Source: Emticicia agri (GTDB taxonomy: Bacteria > Bacteroidota > Bacteroidia > Cytophagales > Spirosomataceae). Taken from it: a stretch of DNA of 52,919 bases. Of this stretch, positions 1 through 8,838 are shown in pieces. Location: the NCBI RefSeq assembly GCF_004168285.1, contig NZ_SEWF01000040.1, positions 1 to 52,919 on the forward strand, in the 5' to 3' direction. How positions within the stretch are numbered: position 1 is the first letter of the stretch; every line of letters starts with the position of its first letter. A model generated the notes under the pieces. The model saw only the letters and a program-made list of their open reading frames with translations, was not told where the DNA came from and did not search any database. The position numbers and the translations under genes are program-made.

Positions 1-1398
1 TCTCCCACCAATGGCACATTGGTTTTTGATACAGGTACGCAAAGCTACTGGTACAGGCAAGCGGGCGTATGGGTTGAATTGCCCAAAGGTGGTAATATGG
101 CCAATTACTGGCAATTATCGGGTATGGCAGGTAATGAAATTACGCACACCAACTCCGGTGGTTTCTGGTCTAAAAACCCTGTTGCAGTCCCGTTTACTGC
201 TGATACTATTTCTAACCCACCTACCGTGCCTGTAAACGAAGCAGGTACACGCCTGATGTGGATACCCAACAGGTCGGCTTTCAGGGCGGGTACGGTGTCA
301 AATACTTCTATCTGGTCAGCCAGTAAAATAGGCTTATTCTCTTTTGCATCAGGATTCGACACACAAGCCAACGGCAAATGGTCAACAGCAATGGGAAATG
401 TTACTACAGCCAGTGGCTTAGGATCGGTGGCTTTAGGCTCAGGAAACAACGCTACCAATGAGGCTTCTGTGGCATTGGGGGCACTTAACAACGCTACCGG
501 ATACGTATCTACTACTACAGGCTATTTAAATTCCGCAAGCGGTTATGTGTCAACAGCTATGGGGTACAACACCCATGCCAGTAGTGCTTATACAACAGCT
601 ATCGGAAACTATACAACTGCCAGTGGTGAAGGTGCGCTGGCTACCGGAGGCTACACTACTGCCAGTGGATCTTATGCTACCGCTATGGGTGCGCATACGT
701 GGGCGTCAGGACAATATGCGACAGCAATGGGATATGTAACTGCGGCGAGTGGTCGCTTATCTACCGCTATGGGTTATGGGGCAAACACAGATTATTATGC
801 AGGTGCTTTTATTATCGGCGACTCTGACCCCAACAATGAGGGAGTAACCTATAGTGGAGCAACAGACCAGTTTGTAGCCCGATACTGGAATGGCTATTAC
901 CTGATGACGAGCGGGAATCAAGCTCGCACAGGAGTACAGATAGCACACGGGCAATCTGCTTGGAGTGCCATCAGCGACTCGACCCGTAAAGAAAAAATCG
1001 TCTTAGCTGACGGAGAATCATTTCTCTTAAAATTAAGAAATCTACGATTAGGCTCATGGAATTATAAAAATCAGGGAACTAAACCCGAACGCTTTTACGG
1101 GCCGATGGCACAGGAAATTTTTACGGCTTTCGGCAAAGACCAATACGGTACCATCGGCAACGATACCACCGTAAGCACCCTCAATATGGACGGCTTGCTG
1201 TTTATCTTCTCGCAGGCATTAGAAAAACGCACGCAGGATTTAAAAAATTATGTCCACAATCTTGAAAAATGCACTGAAATACTGGAAGCCGAAAACCGCC
1301 AGTTGAAAGACTTTATGCAAAAGATGGAAGCACGTCTGCAACAATTAGAGTCTTCTTCTGCGACAGATACCGAAAAAAAACAAATAGCCGATAAATAG
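1..1398 (+). CDS. YadA-head/peptidase S74 surface protein, 5' partial
   Basis: The reading frame is open from base 1, so the start lies outside the window. Comparison with the three paralogues downstream suggests only the signal peptide and about 40 residues are missing. A conserved N-terminal module (NGTLVFDTGTQSYWYRQ) is followed by many head-type repeats of the pattern TASG-x(n)-ATAMG, as in YadA/Hia trimeric adhesins and phage fibres. Next comes a C-terminal intramolecular-chaperone domain of the S74 type (AISDSTRKEKI, the Ser-Asp being the usual self-cleavage point) and a final predicted coiled coil rich in Glu, Leu and Gln. Probably a trimeric, secreted or surface-exposed fibre. Its ligand is unknown. 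Confidence 0.85.
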   Translation, partial: SPTNGTLVFDTGTQSYWYRQAGVWVELPKGGNMANYWQLSGMAGNEITHTNSGGFWSKNPVAVPFTADTISNPPTVPVNEAGTRLMWIPNRSAFRAGTVSNTSIWSASKIGLFSFASGFDTQANGKWSTAMGNVTTASGLGSVALGSGNNATNEASVALGALNNATGYVSTTTGYLNSASGYVSTAMGYNTHASSAYTTAIGNYTTASGEGALATGGYTTASGSYATAMGAHTWASGQYATAMGYVTAASGRLSTAMGYGANTDYYAGAFIIGDSDPNNEGVTYSGATDQFVARYWNGYYLMTSGNQARTGVQIAHGQSAWSAISDSTRKEKIVLADGESFLLKLRNLRLGSWNYKNQGTKPERFYGPMAQEIFTAFGKDQYGTIGNDTTVSTLNMDGLLFIFSQALEKRTQDLKNYVHNLEKCTEILEAENRQLKDFMQKMEARLQQLESSSATDTEKKQIADK

Positions 1399-1446
1399 TG
1401 TCATAGGATAATGAATTTTTCTTACAAAATTAATTTGTAATAATAT

Positions 1447-2490
1447 TTATTTTTTCAATGAGGGGGTCTGGCTTTTCCCACTCCATGTAGGAGTCATTTT
1501 TATTGTATATAGCCATCTTTCAACTAATACTTCCCAGTCTGCAATAGGAAGTTCATTCCAGTTTGGGTTATTAAGTGCTGTCCTGTTTAAACCAAAAGCA
1601 TGTCCACCTTCGGCATATACATGATACTCAGCATGTACATTCGCTTTTTTTAGTGCTATGTAGTAAACCAAAGAGTTTTGTATAGTGTCAATTGGGTCAT
1701 TTCCTGCTTGCAAAATAAACATTGGTGGCGTACTGCTATCAACTGGAAGTGTCCTATTTAAGCCATATTCGTTATCAGTATGTACAAGCATGTGTCCCGG
1801 GAAAAAAGAAATTCCAAAATTCGGCTTACAACTGATTTTATCAATTTCATCAGTTAATTTATATGCTTTTTTTCTGTAATTGGTACTTACATCAGCAACT
1901 AAATGTCCTCCTGCCGAAAATCCCATCACACCAATTTTATTTGAATCGATATCCCATTCTTTGGCTTTTGAACGAACGAAACTCATTGCTCTTTGAGCAT
2001 CTTGTAAGGCAAGAGGTTTTATTGGATCTTTTCCGCATTTACAATCTTTGTCCCAATGATGCCCTGATGCTGGTACTCTGTATTTAAGTAAAATTCCTGT
2101 AACCCCAATTGAAGCTAACCACTCACATATTTCGGAACCTTCAAGCTCAATAGCAACTTTATTATAGCCACCACCTGGAAATACAAGCACAGCCGCTCCC
2201 GTATTATTTTTAGGTGGTTTATAAATAGTAATGGTAGGTTTGGAAACATCATACACCATACCATCTTTATATGATTCCGTTCCTTTTATTAGTTCAAAGT
2301 CAGGTATAGAAGTGGTCCAGATAGGTTGTTGTTTTTGTTCAAGCCAGGGCTTATGTAATTCCATTTGCTCTTGTTTGTCTTGATCTGAATTTTTGTCCTG
2401 ATTGCAAGAAGATATAAAGCAAATGACTAACGATGGAAATAGCAGTCCAAAAAATGCTTTACTGATTGAATATTTCATTTTTTGATTCAA
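1447..2490 (-). CDS. Alpha/beta-hydrolase lipoprotein, BD-FAE/acetylxylan-esterase-like
   Basis: 347 residues. The N-terminus is a lipoprotein signal ending in a lipobox with Cys29 (ICFISSC), so the protein is probably lipid-anchored in the envelope. The fold is an alpha/beta hydrolase: oxyanion region FPGGGY near 104-109, nucleophile elbow GFSAGG at 190-195 (Ser192), an acid in the segment GNDPIDT and catalytic His in EGGHAFGL. This arrangement is typical of carbohydrate acetyl esterases and of the BD-FAE hydrolase family. It is convergent with fibre gene 1. Met5 (2478) is an alternative start. The substrate cannot be read from sequence. Confidence 0.82.
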   Translation of the reverse strand: MNQKMKYSISKAFFGLLFPSLVICFISSCNQDKNSDQDKQEQMELHKPWLEQKQQPIWTTSIPDFELIKGTESYKDGMVYDVSKPTITIYKPPKNNTGAAVLVFPGGGYNKVAIELEGSEICEWLASIGVTGILLKYRVPASGHHWDKDCKCGKDPIKPLALQDAQRAMSFVRSKAKEWDIDSNKIGVMGFSAGGHLVADVSTNYRKKAYKLTDEIDKISCKPNFGISFFPGHMLVHTDNEYGLNRTLPVDSSTPPMFILQAGNDPIDTIQNSLVYYIALKKANVHAEYHVYAEGGHAFGLNRTALNNPNWNELPIADWEVLVERWLYTIKMTPTWSGKSQTPSLKK

Positions 2491-2861
2491 AATTTTATTG
2501 AGTTCTTAAATTTCTGGAGGCTTCATGAAGCTAACCGCAAACACTATAATAGGCAAAAGTTTTATTGGGCTGCCGCAGCGATCGTGCTTTTTGTATTGCC
2601 TGGTACTTTATCTATATTTTGTTATATATTTATGTTGTGGTTTTCTAATTGCTATCTACATCATCGTAGAAATAAAGTTAGAAATTTTATTCGAATTAAT
2701 TTTTACTACTTAATTTATCAGTTTTAAGACTGATTTTTAGCTTGAAAAAACTGATAAAATCATCAACAGTTATTGTCTTTGTTTGTTGTTATTAAAGCCT
2801 ATTAAAAGATTTGACTCATTTTTAAACAGTCTCTTAGTGAATTACACAATTTTATATGACT
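2491..2861. other. Intergenic gap with one hairpin
   Basis: No convincing gene. The stretch is very AT-rich and contains an inverted repeat, TTTATCAGTTTT at 2714-2725 and its complement at 2747-2758, with a 21-nt spacer. It probably holds the promoters of the esterase and of fibre gene 2. No TAnnTTTG element could be placed with confidence. Confidence 0.5.
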
Positions 2862-4166
2862 ATGAAAAAACTTCACACATTTCTATTATTCCTTATTACA
2901 CATCTTGTTTTTGCCCAGAGTACCACACTCACACCGGGCACTGTCTTACCGAGTATGACCACCGCCCAACGCACGGCTTTAGCCTCTCCCACCAATGGTA
3001 CCCTGATTTTTGATACAGGTACTCAGAGTTACTGGTACAGGCAATCAGGAAACTGGGTTGAACTACCCAAAAGCGGTAGCACCACTAATTACTGGCAACA
3101 AACAGGTTTAGGAGGCAACGAAATCAAAAACACCAATTCAGGTGGTTTCTGGTCTGCTAACCCTACAGGGCTTACAGTTGGTTCAAATAATTCCTCAAAT
3201 CCACCTACAGTTCCTGCAGAGGGGGCAGGCACCCGACTCATGTGGATACCCAGCCGTTCAGCTTTCAGAGTGGGTACAGTTAGTGTTGACAATGAAGATA
3301 GAGGGTCGGCTGAAAATATCGGTTTATTTACTTTTGCCGCCGGATACGATAATCTGGCGAGCAGCAAATATGCTATAGCTATAGGACTCAGTACGCAAGC
3401 TACGGGCACTGCTTCAATTGCTCTTGGCATCAGTTCAACCGCAAGTGGCTATGGCGCTACAGCATCAGGATTGGGTACTGTTGCCAGTGGAGATTTCTCT
3501 TTAGTAGCAGGATATTACAATACTGCCAGTGGCGAGCGTTCTACTGCTATGGGTAGCCAGGTAAATACCAATAACCAGAAAGGGACTTTTATCATTGGTG
3601 ATTCACATCCTAATGCCGATGGTGTTACCTTGTGCGGAGCTCCTGACCAGTTTGTGGCTCGTTTTAATAATGGCTATTACCTGATGACAAGTGGAAATCA
3701 AGTTCGCACAGGGGTACAGATAGCACACGGCCAATCTGCCTGGAGCGCCATCAGCGACTCAACCCGTAAAGAAAAAATCGTCTTAGCTGACGGAGAATCA
3801 TTTCTCTTAAAACTAAGAAATCTACGATTAGGCTCATGGAATTATAAAAATCAGGGAACTAAACCCGAACGCTTTTACGGGCCGATGGCACAGGAAATTT
3901 TTACGGCTTTCGGCAAAGATAAATTCGGTACCATCGGCAACGATACCACCGTAAGCACCCTGAATATGGACGGCCTGCTGTTTATCTTCTCACAGGCTTT
4001 AGAAAAACGCACGCAGGATTTGCAGGCTGAAAATACACAATTAAAAAATGAGACAAGCGAACTAAGAGCCATAATTCAAAAGTTAGATGCACGGCTGGCA
4101 ATGTTAGAAACTTATTTACCTGAAAATAGTTCTACAAAACAACTCCTCTCTCAAACTGATAAATAA
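2862..4166 (+). CDS. YadA-head/peptidase S74 surface protein
   Basis: 434 residues from ATG 2862; ATG 2856 is two codons upstream. A signal peptide (MKKLHTFLLFLITHLVFAQ) is followed by the shared module STTLTPGTVLPSMTTAQR and the aromatic WYRQSGNWVELPK segment. This is the shortest head region of the four, with a few ASG-type repeats around residues 170-235. The S74 chaperone motif AISDSTRKEKI lies near residue 300, then RFYGPMAQEIF and a C-terminal coiled coil. The next paralogue starts 16 bases after the stop, so the two are likely co-transcribed. Probably a secreted trimeric fibre; target unknown. Confidence 0.85.
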   Translation: MKKLHTFLLFLITHLVFAQSTTLTPGTVLPSMTTAQRTALASPTNGTLIFDTGTQSYWYRQSGNWVELPKSGSTTNYWQQTGLGGNEIKNTNSGGFWSANPTGLTVGSNNSSNPPTVPAEGAGTRLMWIPSRSAFRVGTVSVDNEDRGSAENIGLFTFAAGYDNLASSKYAIAIGLSTQATGTASIALGISSTASGYGATASGLGTVASGDFSLVAGYYNTASGERSTAMGSQVNTNNQKGTFIIGDSHPNADGVTLCGAPDQFVARFNNGYYLMTSGNQVRTGVQIAHGQSAWSAISDSTRKEKIVLADGESFLLKLRNLRLGSWNYKNQGTKPERFYGPMAQEIFTAFGKDKFGTIGNDTTVSTLNMDGLLFIFSQALEKRTQDLQAENTQLKNETSELRAIIQKLDARLAMLETYLPENSSTKQLLSQTDK

Positions 4167-4182
4167 TTAACAATTTTTATTT

Positions 4183-5751
4183 ATGAAACAATTATATACC
4201 TTGTTCTTATTACTGGCTACCCAAGTAGCCTTTGCACAAAGTACCACACTCACGCCCGGTACAATCTTACCAACCATGACAACCGCCCAGCGAGTAGCTT
4301 TAGCCTCTCCTACCAATGGCACATTGGTTTTCGATACAGGTACGCAAAGTTACTGGTACAGGCAATCGGGTGTCTGGGTTGAATTACCCAAAGGGGGCAG
4401 CACCGCCAATTACTGGCAACTGACAGGCTTAGCAGGCAACGAAATCAAAAATACCAATTCTGGTGGTTTCTGGTCTGCCAATCCAACAGTAGTATCCAGT
4501 GCCGCTTCCAATACTACCAACCCACCTACAGCACCTGTAGAAGGCGCAGGTACACGCCTGATGTGGATACCCAGCCGCTCGGCTTTCAGAGTAGGCACAA
4601 TTAGCGAAGGTAATGCTGCCCGATGGTCTGCTGCCAATATTGGTCTGTTTTCTTTTGCAGCAGGTGCCGAAACCCAGGCAAGCAATGTTTATACAACAGC
4701 GATAGGAGCCGGTACACAAGCCACAGGCGAACGATCAACAGCTATTGGTATCGGCAATTTAGCCAGTGGATACACCTCTGCTGCTTTCGGATTTGCTACT
4801 ACGGCCAGCGGGAGTTATGCCACCACTTTCGGGTACAATACCAGAGCAAGTGCCTATGCAGCTACCTCATTTGGTTATGCTACCGGAGCAACAGGCGAGT
4901 ATTCGTTAGTATCAGGCTATTATTCAGAGTCAACAGGCAATTATTCCTTGGCACATGGCCTCCGTTCTCAAGCCTTTGGGAACGCATCTATTGCCATCGG
5001 AAACTATGCGATTGCCATTGGCCATAATTCTACGGCTTTGGGGGTTAACGCCATTACACGCGGAAACTCTTCATTATCCATGGGAGAATATACAGAATCA
5101 AGTGGAGATAACTCTGTGGCTATAGGAAGAAATGTGAGTACCAATTATCAAAAAGGGGCATTTATTTTCGGCGACTCTGACCCACTGAATCAGGGTACAA
5201 CCAGTGTTGGTTTTCCAGACCAGTTTGTAGCCCGTTTTAATAATGGCTATTACCTGATGACCAGTGGAGACGATGCTCCCCGGACAGGAGTTTATATAGC
5301 AAACGGGCAATCTGCCTGGAGTGCCATCAGCGACTCGACCCGAAAAGAAAAAATCGTAATGGCCGATGGCGAATCGTTTCTCTTAAAATTAAGAAATCTC
5401 AGATTAGGCTCATGGAACTATAAAAATCAGGGAGCTAAGCCCGAACGCTTTTACGGGCCGATGGCACAAGAGATTTTTGCTGCATTCGGCAAAGACCAAT
5501 ACGGTACCATCGGCAACGATACCACCGTAAGCACCCTCAATATGGACGGCCTGCTGTTTATCTTCTCGCAGGCATTGGAAAAACGCACGCAGGATTTGAA
5601 GCAGGAGAACGAACAGTTAAAAGAACGTCTGGTTACTGAAACACAGGAATTAAAAGCCATTATTCAGAAAATGGATGCACGGCTGATGAATATGGAGACA
5701 CTTTTACAAGAGAAAAATCAGCATAGTCAATCAGCAAAAGCCGACAGATAA
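4183..5751 (+). CDS. YadA-head/peptidase S74 surface protein
   Basis: 522 residues. Signal peptide MKQLYTLFLLLATQVAFAQ, then the shared N-terminal module and a long run of head repeats (TTASGSYATTFGYNTRASAY and similar, about residues 160-340). The S74 chaperone follows (AISDSTRKEKIVMADG) with a terminal coiled coil containing KQENEQLKERL. The chaperone block differs from the sisters at only a few residues. It lies 16 bases behind the previous fibre gene. The larger head suggests a longer stalk than its neighbour. Function beyond a self-assembling surface fibre is inference. Confidence 0.85.
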   Translation: MKQLYTLFLLLATQVAFAQSTTLTPGTILPTMTTAQRVALASPTNGTLVFDTGTQSYWYRQSGVWVELPKGGSTANYWQLTGLAGNEIKNTNSGGFWSANPTVVSSAASNTTNPPTAPVEGAGTRLMWIPSRSAFRVGTISEGNAARWSAANIGLFSFAAGAETQASNVYTTAIGAGTQATGERSTAIGIGNLASGYTSAAFGFATTASGSYATTFGYNTRASAYAATSFGYATGATGEYSLVSGYYSESTGNYSLAHGLRSQAFGNASIAIGNYAIAIGHNSTALGVNAITRGNSSLSMGEYTESSGDNSVAIGRNVSTNYQKGAFIFGDSDPLNQGTTSVGFPDQFVARFNNGYYLMTSGDDAPRTGVYIANGQSAWSAISDSTRKEKIVMADGESFLLKLRNLRLGSWNYKNQGAKPERFYGPMAQEIFAAFGKDQYGTIGNDTTVSTLNMDGLLFIFSQALEKRTQDLKQENEQLKERLVTETQELKAIIQKMDARLMNMETLLQEKNQHSQSAKADR

Positions 5752-5832
5752 ATCAATGAGGATAATTGCTTAATAAAAATCTCTTGTGTATTATTGTTGT
5801 TTGTTTATCTATACTAACACACTAAAAAGCAC

Positions 5833-7425
5833 ATGAGACAACTAATTATCCTCACTTTCATTGTAACTGTTTTTCAGAAAGTATCTGCCCAAAGCACGAC
5901 TTTATCACCCGGATTGCTTCTCCCGCAAATGACAACCACCCAGCGAACTGCGCTGAACAATCCTGCCAACGGAACCCTTGTTTTTGATACCGATACGCAG
6001 AGTTACTGGTACAGGCAAACCAATGAATGGCTTGAACTACCCAAAGTTAGTTACTGGCAATTAGCAGGTGCGGCAGGCAACGAAATCAAAAATACCAATG
6101 CAGGTGGTTTCTGGTCGGCCAATCCAATTGAAGTACCATCCTTTGCTGATAACACGACCAATCCTCCCACAGCACCTGTAGAGAGTGGAGGCACACGTCT
6201 GATGTGGATACCCAGTCGGTCAGCTTTCAGAGTCGGTACGGTCAATAGCGAAAACCCTTATATCTGGAATGCGAATAAGATAGGTTTATTTTCTTTTGTG
6301 GCAGGTTATGACAGTGAGGCCAGCGGTAATCACAGTCATGTAATAGGAACTTCTTCCAGTGCCACCGGATTAGGCTCAATAGCCATAGGGTTTAATGCCC
6401 AGTCATGGGGTGAAATGTCATTTGCTGCCGGAAGTTCTGTATTGGCCAGTGGTAATTATTCAACTGCCATTGGTTTTTATTCGAGAGCTTACAGTGTTGC
6501 CTCTACTGCTTTGGGGAATTTTACTCAATCCAGTGCTTTCTCTTCTACCGCAATGGGTCATTCAACATTGGCAAGTGGCGACTACGCTACCTCAATGGGA
6601 TTTACTACTATTGCCAGCGGATTGGGAGCAACGGCATCGGGCTATCAGACAACAGCCAGTGGGCAATATGCCCATTCGGGCGGACACTTGACTAATGCCA
6701 CAGGAATTGCCTCTTTTGCCTTTGGCAATGAAACAACTGCCAGCGGCGATTATTCAACAGCACTCGGAAATAAAGTAAATACCAGCAACCAGAAAGGTGC
6801 TTTTATGATTGGCGACTCTGACCCACTCAATACAGGCGTAACAGGTATCGGAACAGAAGACCAGTTAGTAACCCGTTTCAAAAATGGGTATTACCTCATG
6901 ACCAGCGGCACCAACGTACGCACAGGTGCACAGATGTGGGGCGGGCAATCTGCCTGGAGCGCCATCAGCGACTCAACCCGTAAAGAAAAAATCGTCTTAG
7001 CTGACGGAGAATCATTTCTCTTAAAACTAAGAAATCTACGATTAGGCTCATGGAATTATAAAAATCAGGGAGATAAACCCGAACGCTTTTACGGGCCGAT
7101 GGCACAAGAGATTTTTACCGCTTTCGGCAAAGACCAATACGGTACCATCGGCAACGATACTACGGTAAGTACTCTCAATATGGACGGTTTGCTGTTTATC
7201 TTCTCGCAGGCTTTAGAAAAACGTACGCAGGATTTACAGACTGAAAACGCACAGTTGAAAAATCGGCTGCAAGCAGAAAATCAGGAGAGGATACAATCAG
7301 AAACCCGACTGCAAGCAGAAAACAACCAGCTGAAAGCCCTTATTCAGAGGCTTGATGCTCGCCTGGAAACCCTTGAATCTAAGGCACAAACATTGCCTCA
7401 AACGCCACATGCCCCAGATAAATAA
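5833..7425 (+). CDS. YadA-head/peptidase S74 surface protein
   Basis: 530 residues, the longest complete member. Signal peptide MRQLIILTFIVTVFQKVSAQ, shared module STTLSPGLLLPQMTTTQRTA, about a dozen ASG/AMG head repeats, S74 chaperone with AISDSTRKEKIVLADG, and an extended coiled coil with internal duplication (NRLQAENQERIQ and TRLQAENNQLKA). It is separated from the previous fibre by 81 bases and may have its own promoter. A weak GC hairpin (CGCAC 7442-7446, GTGCG 7456-7460) follows, shared with the convergent hydrolase gene. Confidence 0.85.
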   Translation: MRQLIILTFIVTVFQKVSAQSTTLSPGLLLPQMTTTQRTALNNPANGTLVFDTDTQSYWYRQTNEWLELPKVSYWQLAGAAGNEIKNTNAGGFWSANPIEVPSFADNTTNPPTAPVESGGTRLMWIPSRSAFRVGTVNSENPYIWNANKIGLFSFVAGYDSEASGNHSHVIGTSSSATGLGSIAIGFNAQSWGEMSFAAGSSVLASGNYSTAIGFYSRAYSVASTALGNFTQSSAFSSTAMGHSTLASGDYATSMGFTTIASGLGATASGYQTTASGQYAHSGGHLTNATGIASFAFGNETTASGDYSTALGNKVNTSNQKGAFMIGDSDPLNTGVTGIGTEDQLVTRFKNGYYLMTSGTNVRTGAQMWGGQSAWSAISDSTRKEKIVLADGESFLLKLRNLRLGSWNYKNQGDKPERFYGPMAQEIFTAFGKDQYGTIGNDTTVSTLNMDGLLFIFSQALEKRTQDLQTENAQLKNRLQAENQERIQSETRLQAENNQLKALIQRLDARLETLESKAQTLPQTPHAPDK

Positions 7426-7461
7426 CCCTGATGCCTTGAAACGCACGATATAAAAGTGCGC

Positions 7462-8502
7462 CTACTTCCTGAAATAATAATCAGCCAGTGCATTGGCAAT
7501 AGCCCGTGGATTGGCTTCGTCTGTATTGGTGAGAATGACAATTGAGAGTCCGTCGTTTACAAAACGTGCATATACCGACCTGAATCCGGTATTAGAACCC
7601 CCATGCACAATTACTTTATGGCCTTTGTATTCATCTATCATCCATCCAAAGCCATAATGCTCCTTTGAGTCTGCTCTGTTGGAGGTTTTAATAAACGGTT
7701 GCCAGAGTTTTTCCCAGTTGTCTTTGGTAAGAATCATCTTCTCTTCACTGAGTACCTTTTCCCATTTAATCATATCCGAAGAGGTAGAAAGAAATCCACC
7801 GCTCGGTCTTATCCCAAACATGGCCGTCGCATTAATCAGCGAATCACGTTTGTGCATATACCCATTGGCCCGGTTCGGAATAATCTGATAAAAATCGGTC
7901 AGATAACTATGGGTCATACCTGCGGGAACAAATAATTTTTCATGAATATACTCCTGCCACGGTTGGCCACTTACCTGTGTGATGATTTGAGCCAACATGA
8001 AATAGGCTAAATTGCAGTACTGGTATTTTTCTCCGGTTTTAAAAACAAGCGGCAAATGATACGCAGACCTGATAACGTCTATATCGGGTTGGATTTTAAA
8101 ATTGTCGTAGCCGGGTGCTTCTCTTTGCAAGCCGGAAGAGTGCGACATCAGGTGTTTGACTTGAATAGGTCGCCACGCCTCGGGGGCATCAGGGAAAAAC
8201 TTGTGTACCGAATCTTCAATACTTAGTTTTCCGTCCTGCATTAAGTGCATAATAGCTGTGGTAAAAAACTGCTTACTCACCGACCCAAGCCTGATAACAC
8301 TTTCTGAACTGACGGGTACATTTAATTCTACATTGGCCAGTCCATAGCCTTTGTTTACCACAGGCTGCCCGTTTTTTACGATAGCGAGTGAAAGTCCCAC
8401 AATTTTTTGCTTCTCCATGAGCCGCTTCACAATTATATCCGTACTGTCAACCTGAGCAAAGGCAAGAGCGGGTAAAAAGAAAAGGAATAGCCATTTTTTC
8501 AT
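7462..8502 (-). CDS. Beta-lactamase-related serine hydrolase (class C fold)
   Basis: 346 residues with signal peptide MKKWLFLFFLPALAFAQ. All three landmarks of the beta-lactamase/D-Ala-D-Ala carboxypeptidase fold are present: SxxK as SVSK at 74-77, YxN as YCN at 162-164, and a C-terminal HGGSNTG in place of KTG. The HGG variant is typical of the broad serine-hydrolase (EstB/Pab87-like) subfamily, which acts on peptides or esters. True cephalosporinase activity is not implied. Likely periplasmic. It is convergent with the fibre array. Confidence 0.85.
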   Translation of the reverse strand: MKKWLFLFFLPALAFAQVDSTDIIVKRLMEKQKIVGLSLAIVKNGQPVVNKGYGLANVELNVPVSSESVIRLGSVSKQFFTTAIMHLMQDGKLSIEDSVHKFFPDAPEAWRPIQVKHLMSHSSGLQREAPGYDNFKIQPDIDVIRSAYHLPLVFKTGEKYQYCNLAYFMLAQIITQVSGQPWQEYIHEKLFVPAGMTHSYLTDFYQIIPNRANGYMHKRDSLINATAMFGIRPSGGFLSTSSDMIKWEKVLSEEKMILTKDNWEKLWQPFIKTSNRADSKEHYGFGWMIDEYKGHKVIVHGGSNTGFRSVYARFVNDGLSIVILTNTDEANPRAIANALADYYFRK

Positions 8503-8723
8503 AGTAAATCATTATTTTAAGAGTAGTGTATAAATCTTGTTAAAGATAGCATAAGTTCGATAAGTAAATTACTGAATACAACACACTTGCAGTCCCGTAG
8601 GGACTTGATTCCATAGAAATCTTGTTAAAGATAGAAATTATTTAAGTATCTCAAAAAAACTGTTCGGTATAACCGGGTTTTTGGCCTGTGAATGGGTTTA
8701 TCCGGCCTGTTGAATTTTTTATC
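8503..8723. repeat. Intergenic repeat with AGTCCCGTAGGGACT palindrome
   Basis: An 18-bp direct repeat (AAATCTTGTTAAAGATAG) at 8532-8549 and 8617-8634 flanks a segment with the palindrome AGTCCC-GTA-GGGACT at 8591-8605. The segment 8551-8613 resembles 37114-37175, including AGTTCGA at one side and the same palindrome. I read it as a dispersed non-coding repeat, possibly a MITE relic. No gene seen here. Confidence 0.6.
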
Positions 8724-8788
8724 GGTGAAATTGGTAAGTAATTCCGTAGAATGTATAAAATGGGTTTGAACGATTGTGCTGAAATTTG
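8724..8788 (+). promoter_or_regulatory. AraC-type operator and -7 element, copy 1
   Basis: A 37-bp motif (8724-8760; starts GGTGAAATTGGTAAG, ends ATGTATAAAA) lies exactly 20 bp before GAAATTTG (8781-8788), a weak match to the -7 consensus TAnnTTTG. The same motif with only three changes is at 10984-11020, and a diverged copy is at 31668-31704 on the other strand, both with the same 20-bp spacing. It is proposed as the activator site of the AraC proteins encoded nearby. Confidence 0.7.
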
Positions 8789-8838
8789 CAAAAGAAATGA
8801 AGTTTCAGACCTTTATACAAATTAAAACAATTTTCACC

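Larger units (their letters stand above)
1..7425 (+). repeat. Tandem array of four S74 fibre paralogues
   Basis: Four co-oriented paralogues (1-1398, 2862-4166, 4183-5751, 5833-7425) share an N-terminal module of about 120 residues and a C-terminal chaperone block that is almost identical at the DNA level (about 940-1245, 3705-4015, 5290-5600 and 6930-7240). The central head repeats and the terminal coiled coils differ in number and sequence. Conserved ends around variable middles suggest recent duplication, homogenised by gene conversion or recombination. An opposite-strand esterase sits between copies one and two. Confidence 0.8.

Noticed and set aside
2482-2727. 81-codon plus-strand frame with hydrophobic middle
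   Set aside because: Overlaps the esterase start and lies in AT-rich promoter DNA. Composition reflects AT bias and no family pattern was seen.
1-7425. Prophage origin of the S74 fibres
   Set aside because: Each protein has a Sec signal peptide and no phage structural genes are nearby.
7462-8502. True class C beta-lactamase
   Set aside because: It has HGG instead of KTG and the family is broad, so antibiotic resistance is not supported.
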